Source of the DNA: Brevibacillus sp.
Lineage (GTDB): Bacteria > Bacillota > Bacilli > Brevibacillales > Brevibacillaceae
Reading direction: 5' to 3'
Assembly: GCA_017656235.1 (NCBI GenBank)
Contig: JACDOF010000003.1
Span: forward strand, 124,001-188,000
DNA: 64,000 nt
The notes beneath the pieces are model-generated. The model was not told the origin of the DNA and ran no database searches. It saw only the letters and a program-made list of their open reading frames with translations. This document shows, one piece after another, positions 1 through 7,871 of the stretch (the first letter of the stretch is position 1; the number at the start of each line of letters is the position of its first letter). A program made the position numbers and the translations under genes.

Positions 1-38
1 GGAGAGTGGTGGAAAACCGCTCCGGCGCTTTTTTTTCA
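1..38 (+). terminator. Tail of an intrinsic terminator from a gene left of the window
   Basis: GGAG and CTCC arms (about 1-23) form an imperfect hairpin followed by a run of eight T at 29-36. It would end a plus-strand gene lying outside the window. The left side of the hairpin may be cut off. Confidence 0.45.
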
Positions 39-188
39 CAAGGGCTGGTTTGACATCTTTCTTTCCTCAGGCCTGGATTACCCTTCCACGATTTCCTGCA
101 AAAAAACTTGTGCCATGCACAGGAATTCTGCTGATTTTTGTCGAATGATGCTTTATCCGCCAGATGTATCGCACAGAGGACGTGACGT

Positions 189-695
189 ATGAAGTTTGCA
201 AGAAAAATCAAGTTTTATCTGATTCGCCTGTTTCGGCTCAAATCGGGTGTGCGCCAAATCTCGCTCGGGTTTATCGTGGGTTTTTTTCCCTGCTGGTTTC
301 CTACTTTCGGCGTCGGACCTGCTCTTTCCGTATTGTTGACCAAACTGACCGGGGGCAACGTTCCTTCCGCCGTCATTGCCGCCTCGTTTGGTTCATTCAT
401 GTGGCCGATTCTGTTTTTGATGAACTACAAGGCCGGAGAGATCCTCGATGCTCTGCGGAACGTCCTTTACGGGAAGCAGGTTCCGCTTGAACAGATTGCG
501 GCGGCCCAACCCGTCAAACAGGTGACATCACTGGCCGACGTCGGCATGCACTTTGTCGTTGGCTCAGTGTTTAACAGCATTTTCTTCAGTGTGATCGGCT
601 ACTTTGTTATCTACTTCATCTTTCGCCGCTACCGCCAGCCCATACTGGAGAGACTGCGCAAAAAAGGAGAGCGCCGGCAGCCCGCCCAGGGGTAA
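189..695 (+). CDS. DUF2062 family membrane protein
   Basis: 168-residue protein with hydrophobic segments at about 24-50, 60-80 and 121-145 and a basic N-terminus (KFARKIKFYLIRLFRLKSG), typical of DUF2062 inner-membrane proteins. The family has no settled biochemical role. The ATG at 189 is preceded by GAGG at 176-179. A longer ORF starting at 164 in another frame is a shadow. The gene stands alone: a terminator overlaps its stop and a new promoter follows. Family call is by sequence pattern; function is unknown. Confidence 0.75.
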   Translation: MKFARKIKFYLIRLFRLKSGVRQISLGFIVGFFPCWFPTFGVGPALSVLLTKLTGGNVPSAVIAASFGSFMWPILFLMNYKAGEILDALRNVLYGKQVPLEQIAAAQPVKQVTSLADVGMHFVVGSVFNSIFFSVIGYFVIYFIFRRYRQPILERLRKKGERRQPAQG

Positions 696-707
696 CCGGC
701 GCTTTTG
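671..707 (+). terminator. Intrinsic terminator of the DUF2062 gene
   Basis: GCGCCGG (671-677) pairs with CCGGCGC (697-703), followed by TTTT. The stop codon at 693-695 lies in the loop, so the hairpin overlaps the end of the gene. Confidence 0.75.
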
Positions 708-782
708 CCTGACGATCAAGCCGTCAATCCGGTGCCTGTATTCGTTTACCCGCCTTCACATTATAGTAATTATCATATAGGA

Positions 783-810
783 TTGACTACAAAAAATGTT
801 GTGATATAAT
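783..810 (+). promoter_or_regulatory. Sigma-A promoter (extended -10) of the glutaredoxin gene
   Basis: TTGACT at 783-788, 16-bp spacer, TATAAT at 805-810 with an upstream TG (TGATATAAT). This is close to consensus and sits about 85 bp before the glutaredoxin start. Confidence 0.8.
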
Positions 811-895
811 TGCCAGTATCAACTTTATCACCAGTCAGGGCAGCATCACAGCCGCTTTAAACAACCAGTAAAGAGGAAAAAGGAGTACGATTGTC

Positions 896-1144
896 TTGAA
901 AGCCATCGTCTATTCCAGCACAAACTGCGTCTACTGCAAACAGCTGAAACAGTACCTGGAGGAGCAGAATCTCCCCTATGAAGAGCGAAACATCGATGAG
1001 AACCCGGCCTATGGCGAGGAGTTGCAGCGAATGGGCCTCATGTCTGTTCCGGTTACGGTGATCGGCGAAAAGCAGATTCTCGGGTTTAACCCGACGCGGA
1101 TTCAGAAGGTGTTTGCCGAATATCTCAACACAACCAACAGCTAA
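896..1144 (+). CDS. Glutaredoxin-like thiol-disulfide protein
   Basis: 82-residue thioredoxin-fold protein of the NrdH/glutaredoxin kind. The redox motif C11-V-Y-C14 follows the first beta strand, the cis-proline is P52 in SVPV, and a glycine-rich turn (QILGFN) follows. Expected role: cytosolic thiol-disulfide exchange, with ribonucleotide reductase or another thiol enzyme as possible partner. The start is TTG at 896, set by AAGGAG at 880-885; no ATG is available upstream in frame. It has its own promoter (783-810) and is followed after about 107 bp by an uncharacterised gene on the same strand. Confidence 0.85.
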   Translation: MKAIVYSSTNCVYCKQLKQYLEEQNLPYEERNIDENPAYGEELQRMGLMSVPVTVIGEKQILGFNPTRIQKVFAEYLNTTNS

Positions 1145-1251
1145 CGAGCAAATCCTGGCAAGCGATACGTGGCCCGGTGCAGGTGAGCACAGGCGGCCAC
1201 TATTGTTTTGCCCCTGGCAGCTCATGAAGAGGATGGGATCAGGAGGAGGAC

Positions 1252-1779
1252 ATGGTACGAGACGTACGAAACCGCTACAAGGGACTGCCGCCGCGTACGC
1301 CCGAAATGCTCTTTCGCATTGTGGGCAAGTTTTATCGGGGAGCGGTTAGTCATTATGACGTGATCCAGGAGAAAAAGCGGGAGGCGGAACGTGCGCTTGC
1401 GATGATGCGGGAAACAGGCAATCCCGAACCGCTCCGGCAGGCGTTATGGGTATTGTTTTGCGAGTTTCACTTTTACGTCACGTGCTGGCTGCAGATTGAG
1501 CTGGCTCTCTATCGGCTGGCTCGCCATGAAGAGACCAGGGAACTGGCGGACGTACAGCACGCCTTCAGCGAGGAACTGAAACGCCACTTGGAGGTGCGCG
1601 AAGAACTGGACGACACGGAACGTTGTGTCGCTGACCAATTTGTCCATTTTGGCGAGGACATGACCGGAGTGTTGGAGGATCGGTACTGGATTGCCGGGAA
1701 TTACTTTACCGTTGGCAAAAGCAGCCTGGAGGCCCTGCACCGCCTGTATGGAGCGATCATGACGAGGAAGCCGAACTAG
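1252..1779 (+). CDS. Uncharacterised protein, 175 aa
   Basis: Not recognised. ATG at 1252 follows an excellent Shine-Dalgarno (AGGAGGAGG, 1240-1249). The protein is soluble, probably largely helical, rich in Arg, Glu and Leu, with several aromatics (FCEFHFYVTCW near residue 70) and a C-terminal segment DRYWIAGNYFTVGKSS. No signal peptide or membrane segment is evident. It may be co-transcribed with the glutaredoxin gene, since no terminator is obvious between them. Its 3' end overlaps the 3' end of the convergent gene at 1757-2263 by 23 bp. Confidence 0.6.
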   Translation: MVRDVRNRYKGLPPRTPEMLFRIVGKFYRGAVSHYDVIQEKKREAERALAMMRETGNPEPLRQALWVLFCEFHFYVTCWLQIELALYRLARHEETRELADVQHAFSEELKRHLEVREELDDTERCVADQFVHFGEDMTGVLEDRYWIAGNYFTVGKSSLEALHRLYGAIMTRKPN

Positions 1780-2263
1780 CCGAGCGACAGGAGAGGGAAG
1801 AAAGCGGTTCGGTCATCTCGTTCGTGGTCGTTGTTTTTTGGTCTTCCTGCTCAGATTCATCTTTTTTTATGTGCAGCAGTGTTTCTACGATGTGCAGGTG
1901 CATGGCGTTGTAAGACTTATGGGTAAAATGGCGATGAATCAGAAAGATGGCGGCAGCTGTCAGGACAGCAATAGCCGAAACCAGTACCAGCAGGCTGGAC
2001 GTAATCACCGTGGACAGTTTGGCGGAAAAGACAAGAAAGACAAAGGGAACGGTGGAAAAACAAAACGGAATGTACCCCAACTGGGCTTCCGTTTTCTTTA
2101 TGGCCGCAGCGATCAAACGAAGCTCGTCAATCGACAGTTTTTCATAGAAACGCCAGATCTCTTCTATCTCCGCCAGGTCTTCCATCCGCTGGACGGCTGC
2201 CTGCTGTGAATCGTAACGGCGGAGTGCCTCGTACAGTTTGCGAAAGTTACCGTACGGTTTCAT
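1757..2263 (-). CDS. Uncharacterised two-TM membrane protein, 168 aa
   Basis: Start ATG at 2263 is set by GGAGG at 2270-2274; the open frame extends further upstream to 2428 but without any ribosome site. The N-terminal ~70 residues are charged and helical (KPYGNFRKLYEALRRYDSQ), followed by two hydrophobic segments around residues 72-115 (IPFCFSTVPFVFLVF and ITSSLLVLVSAIAVL). The C-terminus is hydrophilic, with a Thr/Ser-rich tail (SSLSCRSASSASSS). It is not a family I recognise. It reads convergently toward, and overlaps by 23 bp, the gene at 1252-1779. Confidence 0.55.
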   Translation of the reverse strand: MKPYGNFRKLYEALRRYDSQQAAVQRMEDLAEIEEIWRFYEKLSIDELRLIAAAIKKTEAQLGYIPFCFSTVPFVFLVFSAKLSTVITSSLLVLVSAIAVLTAAAIFLIHRHFTHKSYNAMHLHIVETLLHIKKDESEQEDQKTTTTNEMTEPLSSLSCRSASSASSS

Positions 2264-2290
2264 TGCAACCTCCTTGAAGCCGTTGTAGAC

Positions 2291-2319
2291 AAAAGACCGC
2301 CCGACACAGGCGGTCTTTT
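2291..2319 (-). terminator. Intrinsic terminator of the repeat-protein gene
   Basis: AAAAGACCGCC (2291-2301) and GGCGGTCTTTT (2309-2319) form a perfect 11-bp stem. Read on the minus strand, the GACCGCC/GGCGGTC core is followed by TTTT. It lies just past the stop of the gene at 2337-3152. Confidence 0.8.
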
Positions 2320-2336
2320 GTGGCTGACATGTACGC

Positions 2337-3152
2337 TTAGTACGAACGATAGGCAGCGTAGGGCTGCTGTGTGTTTTGCTGCGACAGCGCATAGTCGCTG
2401 CGCACTTCCTGTACGTTGGTATTGGCAAAACCAGGCTGGAAGATGGCGTTGGCCGCCGGATTGGCCAGGGAAGGCGCGAACGGTTGCTGGTGCAATTGCG
2501 CAGTGTTCATTTGCTGAACTCCGAATGAGGGCGTGTACTGCGGAGCCGCGTTCGCGTAGCTCTGTCCCGCTGCTGCCGGCGCCGGATAGCCCGCATTGAG
2601 TGCCCGTACTTCCTGTACGTTGGTACCGGCGAATCCCGGATGAAATACGCTGGTGATGCCGCCGGCCATTGCGGAGAGAGGCTGGTAGGTTCCGGCGTTG
2701 CGGGCACGTACTTCCTGAATGTCAGTGCCGGCAAAGCCGGGCTGGAAGATGGAGCCTGCTCCTCCGCTGAAGGTACTCATTTGCGCTCCGCCAAAGGGTT
2801 GAGCCTGGTTCATTGCTTGGTAGGCTTGGGGATACGCCTGCTGATACGATTGGCCGTACGGGCCGGCGATGGCCGGTGCCGGCTGTCCAGCGTTCAGCGC
2901 CCGTACCTCCTGTACGTTGGTACCGGCGAATCCCGGCTGGAACACAGCGTTGATCGATGAACCTGCAGTGCCCTGTGCTGCGTATGTACCAGCGGCTGCA
3001 CTTGGAGCAGGCTGACCGGCGTTCAGCGCTCGCACCTCCTGTACGTTGGTACCGGCGAATCCCGGCTGGAAGATGGCAGACGCCGGACCCGCGAATGCCT
3101 GCATTTGCGGTTGAGCTTGTGGTTGCTGAAGATTCATGGTTGCATAGGTCAT
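2337..3152 (-). CDS. Five-repeat protein, possibly an expanded gamma-type small acid-soluble spore protein
   Basis: 271 residues starting at ATG 3152, set by AGGAGGTGGT at 3161-3170; an in-frame GTG at 3164 lies inside that ribosome site and is rejected. The protein is rich in Ala, Gln, Pro, Gly, Asn and Tyr. Five copies of a 19-residue motif, best form FQPGFAGTNVQEVRALNAG, begin near residues 28, 71, 136, 170 and 238, separated by low-complexity spacers. The motif resembles the SspE (gamma-SASP) repeat, which contains FASETNAQQVRKQN: shared F-A, T-N, Q, V-R and N positions. Gamma-SASPs are stored in the spore core as an amino-acid reserve, normally under 100 residues with two repeats. The acidic residues around the usual GPR protease site are replaced here (EFASE becomes GFAGT). 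The repeats are direct observation; the spore role is inference. Confidence 0.5.
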   Translation of the reverse strand: MTYATMNLQQPQAQPQMQAFAGPASAIFQPGFAGTNVQEVRALNAGQPAPSAAAGTYAAQGTAGSSINAVFQPGFAGTNVQEVRALNAGQPAPAIAGPYGQSYQQAYPQAYQAMNQAQPFGGAQMSTFSGGAGSIFQPGFAGTDIQEVRARNAGTYQPLSAMAGGITSVFHPGFAGTNVQEVRALNAGYPAPAAAGQSYANAAPQYTPSFGVQQMNTAQLHQQPFAPSLANPAANAIFQPGFANTNVQEVRSDYALSQQNTQQPYAAYRSY

Positions 3153-3300
3153 GTTTTTGACCACCTCCTGCCTTCATTTTTTACCATCCGGCTAAAGACC
3201 ATTCGTGCCGAAAAGAAAATAAGTATTTTGAATTGAGCTATATATGGGTTTATCCCGACAAGGTTGAATGATTCCAACTAGGTTGATTGTCCTAGTGAAA

Positions 3301-3370
3301 GGGAACAGTTCCCTGCTGTTAGTGTCATCATACAGTTTGGGGCTAGACAGGACTATCGGACCAAATTTGG
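3301..3370. promoter_or_regulatory. Two short palindromes in the intergenic region before the NlpC/P60 gene
   Basis: The 323-bp gap between the divergent repeat-protein and NlpC/P60 genes holds two perfect palindromes: GGGAACAGTTCCC (3301-3313) and CCAAATTTGG (3361-3370). They could be operators for either gene. I see no convincing promoter hexamers or riboswitch in this gap. Confidence 0.3.
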
Positions 3371-3475
3371 AATTGGAAATTTTTTAAACCTTAAAACCTG
3401 GGATGGGCTGTATTAAGATGGGGGCGTATCCGGTTTTCACCTAGAACACGACATCTTAAGCTAGGAGGACATGGA

Positions 3476-4861
3476 ATGACCAAAGCGAGAAAACAAGACT
3501 GGATCAAAAAATCGTCGATAGCGGTTTTGCTCAGCACATCCCTGCTGATGTTCAGTCATGGTGGACAGGTGGTTGCAGCGTCTGCCACTCCGGCACAGGT
3601 GGTACAGCTTGCCAACGAACTGGTGGGTTCACCGTATCAGGCGAAAAGCAGCGGGCCCGAATCCTTTGACTCTGCCGGATATGTGGCCTATGTATACGAA
3701 AAACTTGGCGTAAACGTGAGTGACAGCATCTCCGGTTTGTATCATTCGGGACAAGCTGTAGACAAACAAGACATTCAACCGGGCGATGTACTGTTCTTTC
3801 ACACCAGCTCGGGGGCTTCCCTCAATTACGTCGGGATCTACACGGGCAACGATACGTTTGTATATGCTTCCCGCAGCCAAGGGAAAGTGATCGCCAAATC
3901 TTACTCCAGTGTGGCCAAAAACCTTGCTGCAGCACGTCGTTATATCAGTTCGCAGCAGTCGGAACAGCCTGCCTCTCAACCGGAGAACTCGCAAGATTCC
4001 TATCCGTCCGAATATTCAGCAAAAGTGGTGAACTTCGCCAAAGCAGCACTGGGCAAGCCGTATCAGTACGGCGCCAATGGACCGGACAGATTTGACTCTG
4101 CCGGATATGTCGCGTATGTGCTGGGGCAGGCAGGCGTCCAGGCTGATGACAGCATTTCCTCTCTGTATCGGATGGGACAAGCTGTTACGCTCGAGCAGGT
4201 ACAGCCGGGCGACGTGCTGTTCTTTAACTCCGGTTCGGGCGCGTCCCTCAACTACACGGGTATCTATGCGGGAAATGATCAGTTCCTCTACGCTTCCCGC
4301 AGCCAGGGGAAAGTCGTGACACAGCAGCTGTCCAAAGCAGCTGACCGGTTTGCCGGCGCCCGCCGCATTACACCCGCTGACACCGTAAAACCGCAACCTC
4401 CCGCAGGCGGAAATCAGGGTGATACAGTTTCCAATCCGAAGCAGCCGCAGGAGCAGGACCAGGCACCCGGAGCAGTGCTGGCAGACAAGATTATCGCAAC
4501 CGGCGAACGATTCCTGGGTACACCGTACAAGTTCGGTGCCGAGTATCCGAATTCCGGATATTTTGACTGCTCCAGCTTCACCCAGTATGTATACGGGCTG
4601 AACGGAATCAAGCTTCCGCGCAATTCCCGCCAGCAGTCCACGGTTGGCAAACAAATCTCCAAAAACGAGCTGCGCAGAGGGGACCTGGTCTTCTTCCGCT
4701 CCTACGGCAGCTCCTCTGACCGGATCACCCACGTGGCAATCTACGCCGGCAACGACCGCCTGCTGCATACCTACGGCAGCCCGGGCGTAACGTACAGCAA
4801 GTTCAGCGGTACTTCCTGGGAAGACCGTGTCGTGATGATGCGCCGCGTTCTTCCGGAGTAA
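3476..4861 (+). CDS. Secreted protein with three NlpC/P60-type domains, two of them catalytically degenerate
   Basis: 461 residues. An N-terminal signal peptide (about 1-35, ending near VVAAS) indicates secretion. Three NlpC/P60-like domains follow at about 40-157, 183-298 and 336-460, joined by Pro/Gln/Ser-rich linkers. NlpC/P60 enzymes are cysteine peptidases that cut peptidoglycan stem peptides. Domain 3 has the expected catalytic Cys365 (YFDCSSF) and His419 (ITHVAIY). Domains 1 and 2 carry FDSAGYVAYV, placing Ser66 and Ser208 at the Cys position, and Asn117 and Asn259 at the His position (SLNYVGIY, SLNYTGIY), so they are probably inactive and may bind cell wall. Start ATG 3476 follows AGGAGG at 3463-3468. 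Confidence 0.85.
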   Translation: MTKARKQDWIKKSSIAVLLSTSLLMFSHGGQVVAASATPAQVVQLANELVGSPYQAKSSGPESFDSAGYVAYVYEKLGVNVSDSISGLYHSGQAVDKQDIQPGDVLFFHTSSGASLNYVGIYTGNDTFVYASRSQGKVIAKSYSSVAKNLAAARRYISSQQSEQPASQPENSQDSYPSEYSAKVVNFAKAALGKPYQYGANGPDRFDSAGYVAYVLGQAGVQADDSISSLYRMGQAVTLEQVQPGDVLFFNSGSGASLNYTGIYAGNDQFLYASRSQGKVVTQQLSKAADRFAGARRITPADTVKPQPPAGGNQGDTVSNPKQPQEQDQAPGAVLADKIIATGERFLGTPYKFGAEYPNSGYFDCSSFTQYVYGLNGIKLPRNSRQQSTVGKQISKNELRRGDLVFFRSYGSSSDRITHVAIYAGNDRLLHTYGSPGVTYSKFSGTSWEDRVVMMRRVLPE

Positions 4862-4933
4862 CAATTCACCGCAGGTGCACGGCGATGCCCACGGGCAAAA
4901 AAACTGGCTCCATCACGTCTTGCTTGTGATCAA

Positions 4934-4975
4934 AAACCGCACGGACCGCTCTTGCAGGTCCTGTGCGGTTTCTTG
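4934..4975. terminator. Bidirectional intrinsic terminator between NlpC/P60 and the ATP-grasp cluster
   Basis: AAACCGCACGGACC and GGTCCTGTGCGGTTT pair with one mismatch around a short loop. T-rich tails exist on both strands (TTTCTT on plus; TTTTTG on minus), so it can end both convergent units. Confidence 0.7.
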
Positions 4976-5108
4976 TTGGGTAAATGCCTGTCCAGATGCT
5001 GCCGGTCGATTGTAACGCTGTTTTTTCCGAAACTGGTGGGCTGCCTGCTGCAGACCGGGTTGATCGTTCACGGAAGCGGGCGGCCGTGCTGCGGCATGGA
5101 CAGTGAAC

Positions 5109-6446
5109 TTATGCCGGTTCCCCCGGGGGCGGCTCTTTTTCCCCCATCAGCCTGGAGACGTACTGACTGTAACGGATCAGGTTGGACAGCGAGCCTTTGC
5201 GAATGCTCGGTTCATCAAACTTTTCCGGCTTGGCATTTGCTTCAAAAAACCAGAGTTTTCCTTCCTTGGTCAACCCCAGATCCATGGACATCTCGGCCAG
5301 ATTTTTTATCTTCTCGTTCAGTGTGGCGGCGATGGACAGAGCTGTCTGCTCCACCTGCTTTCGCACCTCCTCTGCCTGCTCTCCAAAGAGTTGGGACAGA
5401 ACCTTGTCTGTAGACTGAATCGTTCCGCCGCGGGGGACATGTGTGGTGATGCTGTTGGCACCAGCCTGACGTATGCCGACTCCCGTCACCCCCCACTGTC
5501 CGCTGCCGTTTTTTTGCACCAGCACCCGCACGTCAAACGGCCGCCCCCTGTACCGGGCCAGCGGGATTCCCTGCTGCAGGATGTACCGCTTGCCCTTTGT
5601 CTGTTTGCGCAGAAACGTCCACACTTTGCTTATGGATGGAAAGAAGTAGGTCATTGCTTTTTGTTCGTGCACCCGCCGCAGCCGCCAGCGCCGCTTCACC
5701 TTCTCCAACCGCATGATCCCTTCCCCCGCTTTGCCGAGAACCGGTTTGAGATAGACAAAGGGATGGCGGGAGGTAAACGACTTCAACTGAGCCAGCGATT
5801 CCAGCTTCGCCGTTTCCGGCAGGGAGTCGCGCACTTCAGGCGTTTTTTCCAGCATGCGAAAGAGGACGTGCTTGTTGAAGAAACTGGGGTTAAAAAACGT
5901 TACGTTCTCAATGGAAGACAACTGTTTGAGCGTAAGGCTGACGCCGCTCTTCCGCTCCAGTTTGCGCGTCGGAATACGGTTGTAGACGACGTGTGGAAAG
6001 GGGAGCAGGTGTTCTGTCCACGTATCCAGTTTCTCGTCGTACAGGTAACCGCGCACCACCTTTCGCGTCCAATTGATGCTTTCGGGAGTAAGGACGAATA
6101 CCAGACCGCCCAGTCGTTTGCCGGATAGAAAGATGTCCTTGAAGTTTTCCCGGTTGCCGCGGAATCCGCTGCCATCGCTGACGGTCAGGATGCCGATCAA
6201 GGGACCCATCGTCAGCTGCTGATTGCCGTATGACCAGCGTACCCTGATGCGAATGCATCCGCGAATAGAGGGAGATGGGGCAGCGCCGATGCAAATGCGC
6301 TTTTTGACGGAGAACGGTCCCAGCTTGGCGGTGATCCACTTCCGTCTGCGGGTCGTCAGCAGCGGCCGCAGCTGTTCTTTTGGCGCCTGCAGGTACCAGC
6401 GGCCGGAGGGGTGTATGGTCAGCCAACCGGAACATGTTTGTCGCAT
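5109..6446 (-). CDS. YheC/YheD-family ATP-grasp protein (paralogue 1)
   Basis: 445 residues. The start ATG 6446 is placed by AAGGAGG about 8 bases upstream; a frame extending to 6482 lacks a ribosome site. The N-terminal ~90 residues match the YheD-type front domain. The C-terminal part is an ATP-grasp fold: LKPVLGKAGEGIMRL (nucleotide loop), GRPFDVRVLVQK, a RGGT stretch and the metal/ATP-binding FFEANAKPE. ATP-grasp enzymes join a carboxylate to an amine or thiol using ATP. YheC/YheD proteins of Bacillus are associated with endospore formation and have no established substrate. This is the last gene of a run of four paralogues on the minus strand and the most divergent: it has ANAKPE instead of the NSKPG of its neighbours. 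Confidence 0.8.
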   Translation of the reverse strand: MRQTCSGWLTIHPSGRWYLQAPKEQLRPLLTTRRRKWITAKLGPFSVKKRICIGAAPSPSIRGCIRIRVRWSYGNQQLTMGPLIGILTVSDGSGFRGNRENFKDIFLSGKRLGGLVFVLTPESINWTRKVVRGYLYDEKLDTWTEHLLPFPHVVYNRIPTRKLERKSGVSLTLKQLSSIENVTFFNPSFFNKHVLFRMLEKTPEVRDSLPETAKLESLAQLKSFTSRHPFVYLKPVLGKAGEGIMRLEKVKRRWRLRRVHEQKAMTYFFPSISKVWTFLRKQTKGKRYILQQGIPLARYRGRPFDVRVLVQKNGSGQWGVTGVGIRQAGANSITTHVPRGGTIQSTDKVLSQLFGEQAEEVRKQVEQTALSIAATLNEKIKNLAEMSMDLGLTKEGKLWFFEANAKPEKFDEPSIRKGSLSNLIRYSQYVSRLMGEKEPPPGEPA

Positions 6447-6481
6447 GAGGGTTCCTCCTTCCTGCAGAACATGTTTGCACA

Positions 6482-7858
6482 TCAGAAGTTGGCCAGGTAA
6501 CAGCTATAATCGACAATCAGGCCAAGCGACATCTGATCGGCCTGCCGCAGACGGGAATGCTTAAAGATGGATCGGCCCGGTTTGGAATTGGCTTCAAACA
6601 TCCAGACGTGTCCGTGGGTATCGATCCCCAGGTCCAGGCCGAGCTCGCCCAGCGGGATGCCCTGCGTCTCTTCGATCGCATTGGAGATGCGGATGGCTGC
6701 ACTGCGAACCCGCTCCTCAACCAGCTGCCACTGTCGGCCGAACAGGTGCTGCAGGATCTCCTCGCCCGGCATCACCATTCCACCGGTGCGGACATGTGTG
6801 GTCACGCTGCCTGCGCCTGCCACTTTTGCCGCCATGCAGGAAACAACCCAGTTGTTTTGCTGGTTTTTGTGCAGATGGACGCGAAAGTCAAACGGACGTC
6901 CCTGGTACGTGCAAAGCTGGATGCCCTGCTGGATCAGGTAAGAACGTTTGCGCCTGTTGCGAAAAACGTGCTGGTAGAGCGGGAGCAGTTTTTGAAACAT
7001 GCGTCGGACGTGGCCCGTACCGTTGTGATACGTTACCTCGTAGCCTTTGCGCGGCAGATGGCGAACTTTGACGATACCGTAGCCGAGGCTGCCATTGATC
7101 GGCTTTAAGTAGACCATGCGGTATTTGCGCAGCATCGCACGCATTGTTTCCATGGAGGGCGAAAGGTGTGTCTCGGGAATGTGTTCATTTACTTCCGGGA
7201 GCGGAGAGAGCATTTTGTATACTCCCCACTTGTCAAAAAAGCCGCAGTTGAACATGGGCAGATTGAACTCGTGGGCCAGGCGCAGTTTGAACGCCTGAAC
7301 AACGTCTTGTTTCTCAGCAGCGCGGGAGGGGATGCGGTCGTAGATGACGTCTGGCATGGCAGTGGTCAATTTGCGCCACGCGTATTGTCCCTGTTTGGTC
7401 GGCCGGAGGAACCACCCTTTGACCAGATGCTGTTCCCAATCGACGTCCTGCGGGGAGAAGATGAAGTAGAAAACGCCTTTTCCTTCCTGTGCCTGGAGCA
7501 GTTTCTGAAAGAAGCCGGAACGCAATCCGATCGGTTTTCGCATGCTGTTTGTCACTCCGGTGGTCACGATACCGATCGAGGGACCGATACGCAGGGTGTC
7601 GTTTTCTCTCTTGATGTGAATGAGGCCGGCGTGAGGAATGCCCAACTGCTGTTTCAAAGCGCTGGTGACCTTGACAACATTGCTTTCCGGATCCTTTCGG
7701 CTTTGATAAACGGTGGCCGTCACTTCCCGTTTGCCGACCGAAACAATAATCTTTTGGCGAGGACGGAGCTGCAGTTTCTGGCAAAGGTGAAGCGGCAGGA
7801 TGATTCCAATTTCGTTTGGATAGGCGAGGAAGCGCAGCCGCACCCTAATGGTTTCCAT
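6482..7858 (-). CDS. YheD-like ATP-grasp protein (paralogue 2)
   Basis: 458 residues, close to the length of B. subtilis YheD. An N-terminal domain of about 95 residues (VRLRFLAYPNEIGIILPLHL at its start) precedes the ATP-grasp region with YLKPINGSLGYGIVKV, GRPFDFRVHLHK, TTHVRTGG and the C-terminal LGLDLGIDTHGHVWMFEANSKPG. The start ATG at 7858 has GGAGGT 7-8 bases upstream. It lies 13 bp after the gene at 7872-8957 and 35 bp before the next paralogue, so the four are probably one transcript. Substrate unknown; presumed spore-associated by family. Confidence 0.85.
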   Translation of the reverse strand: METIRVRLRFLAYPNEIGIILPLHLCQKLQLRPRQKIIVSVGKREVTATVYQSRKDPESNVVKVTSALKQQLGIPHAGLIHIKRENDTLRIGPSIGIVTTGVTNSMRKPIGLRSGFFQKLLQAQEGKGVFYFIFSPQDVDWEQHLVKGWFLRPTKQGQYAWRKLTTAMPDVIYDRIPSRAAEKQDVVQAFKLRLAHEFNLPMFNCGFFDKWGVYKMLSPLPEVNEHIPETHLSPSMETMRAMLRKYRMVYLKPINGSLGYGIVKVRHLPRKGYEVTYHNGTGHVRRMFQKLLPLYQHVFRNRRKRSYLIQQGIQLCTYQGRPFDFRVHLHKNQQNNWVVSCMAAKVAGAGSVTTHVRTGGMVMPGEEILQHLFGRQWQLVEERVRSAAIRISNAIEETQGIPLGELGLDLGIDTHGHVWMFEANSKPGRSIFKHSRLRQADQMSLGLIVDYSCYLANF

Positions 7859-7871
7859 GCAATTGTACCTC

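Noticed and set aside
3240-3290. Sigma-G-like -10 (CATATATA on minus) for the repeat-protein gene
   Set aside because: No matching -35 at 17-18 bp was found, so I do not list it as a promoter although the gene may be sporulation-controlled.
3180-3475. c-di-AMP (ydaO-type) riboswitch before the NlpC/P60 gene
   Set aside because: Such riboswitches often precede cell-wall hydrolase genes, but I could not find the conserved core sequences or a terminator here.
5103-6128. 341-residue plus-strand ORF
   Set aside because: It is antisense to the ATP-grasp gene at 5109-6446, has no ribosome site and no recognisable domain.
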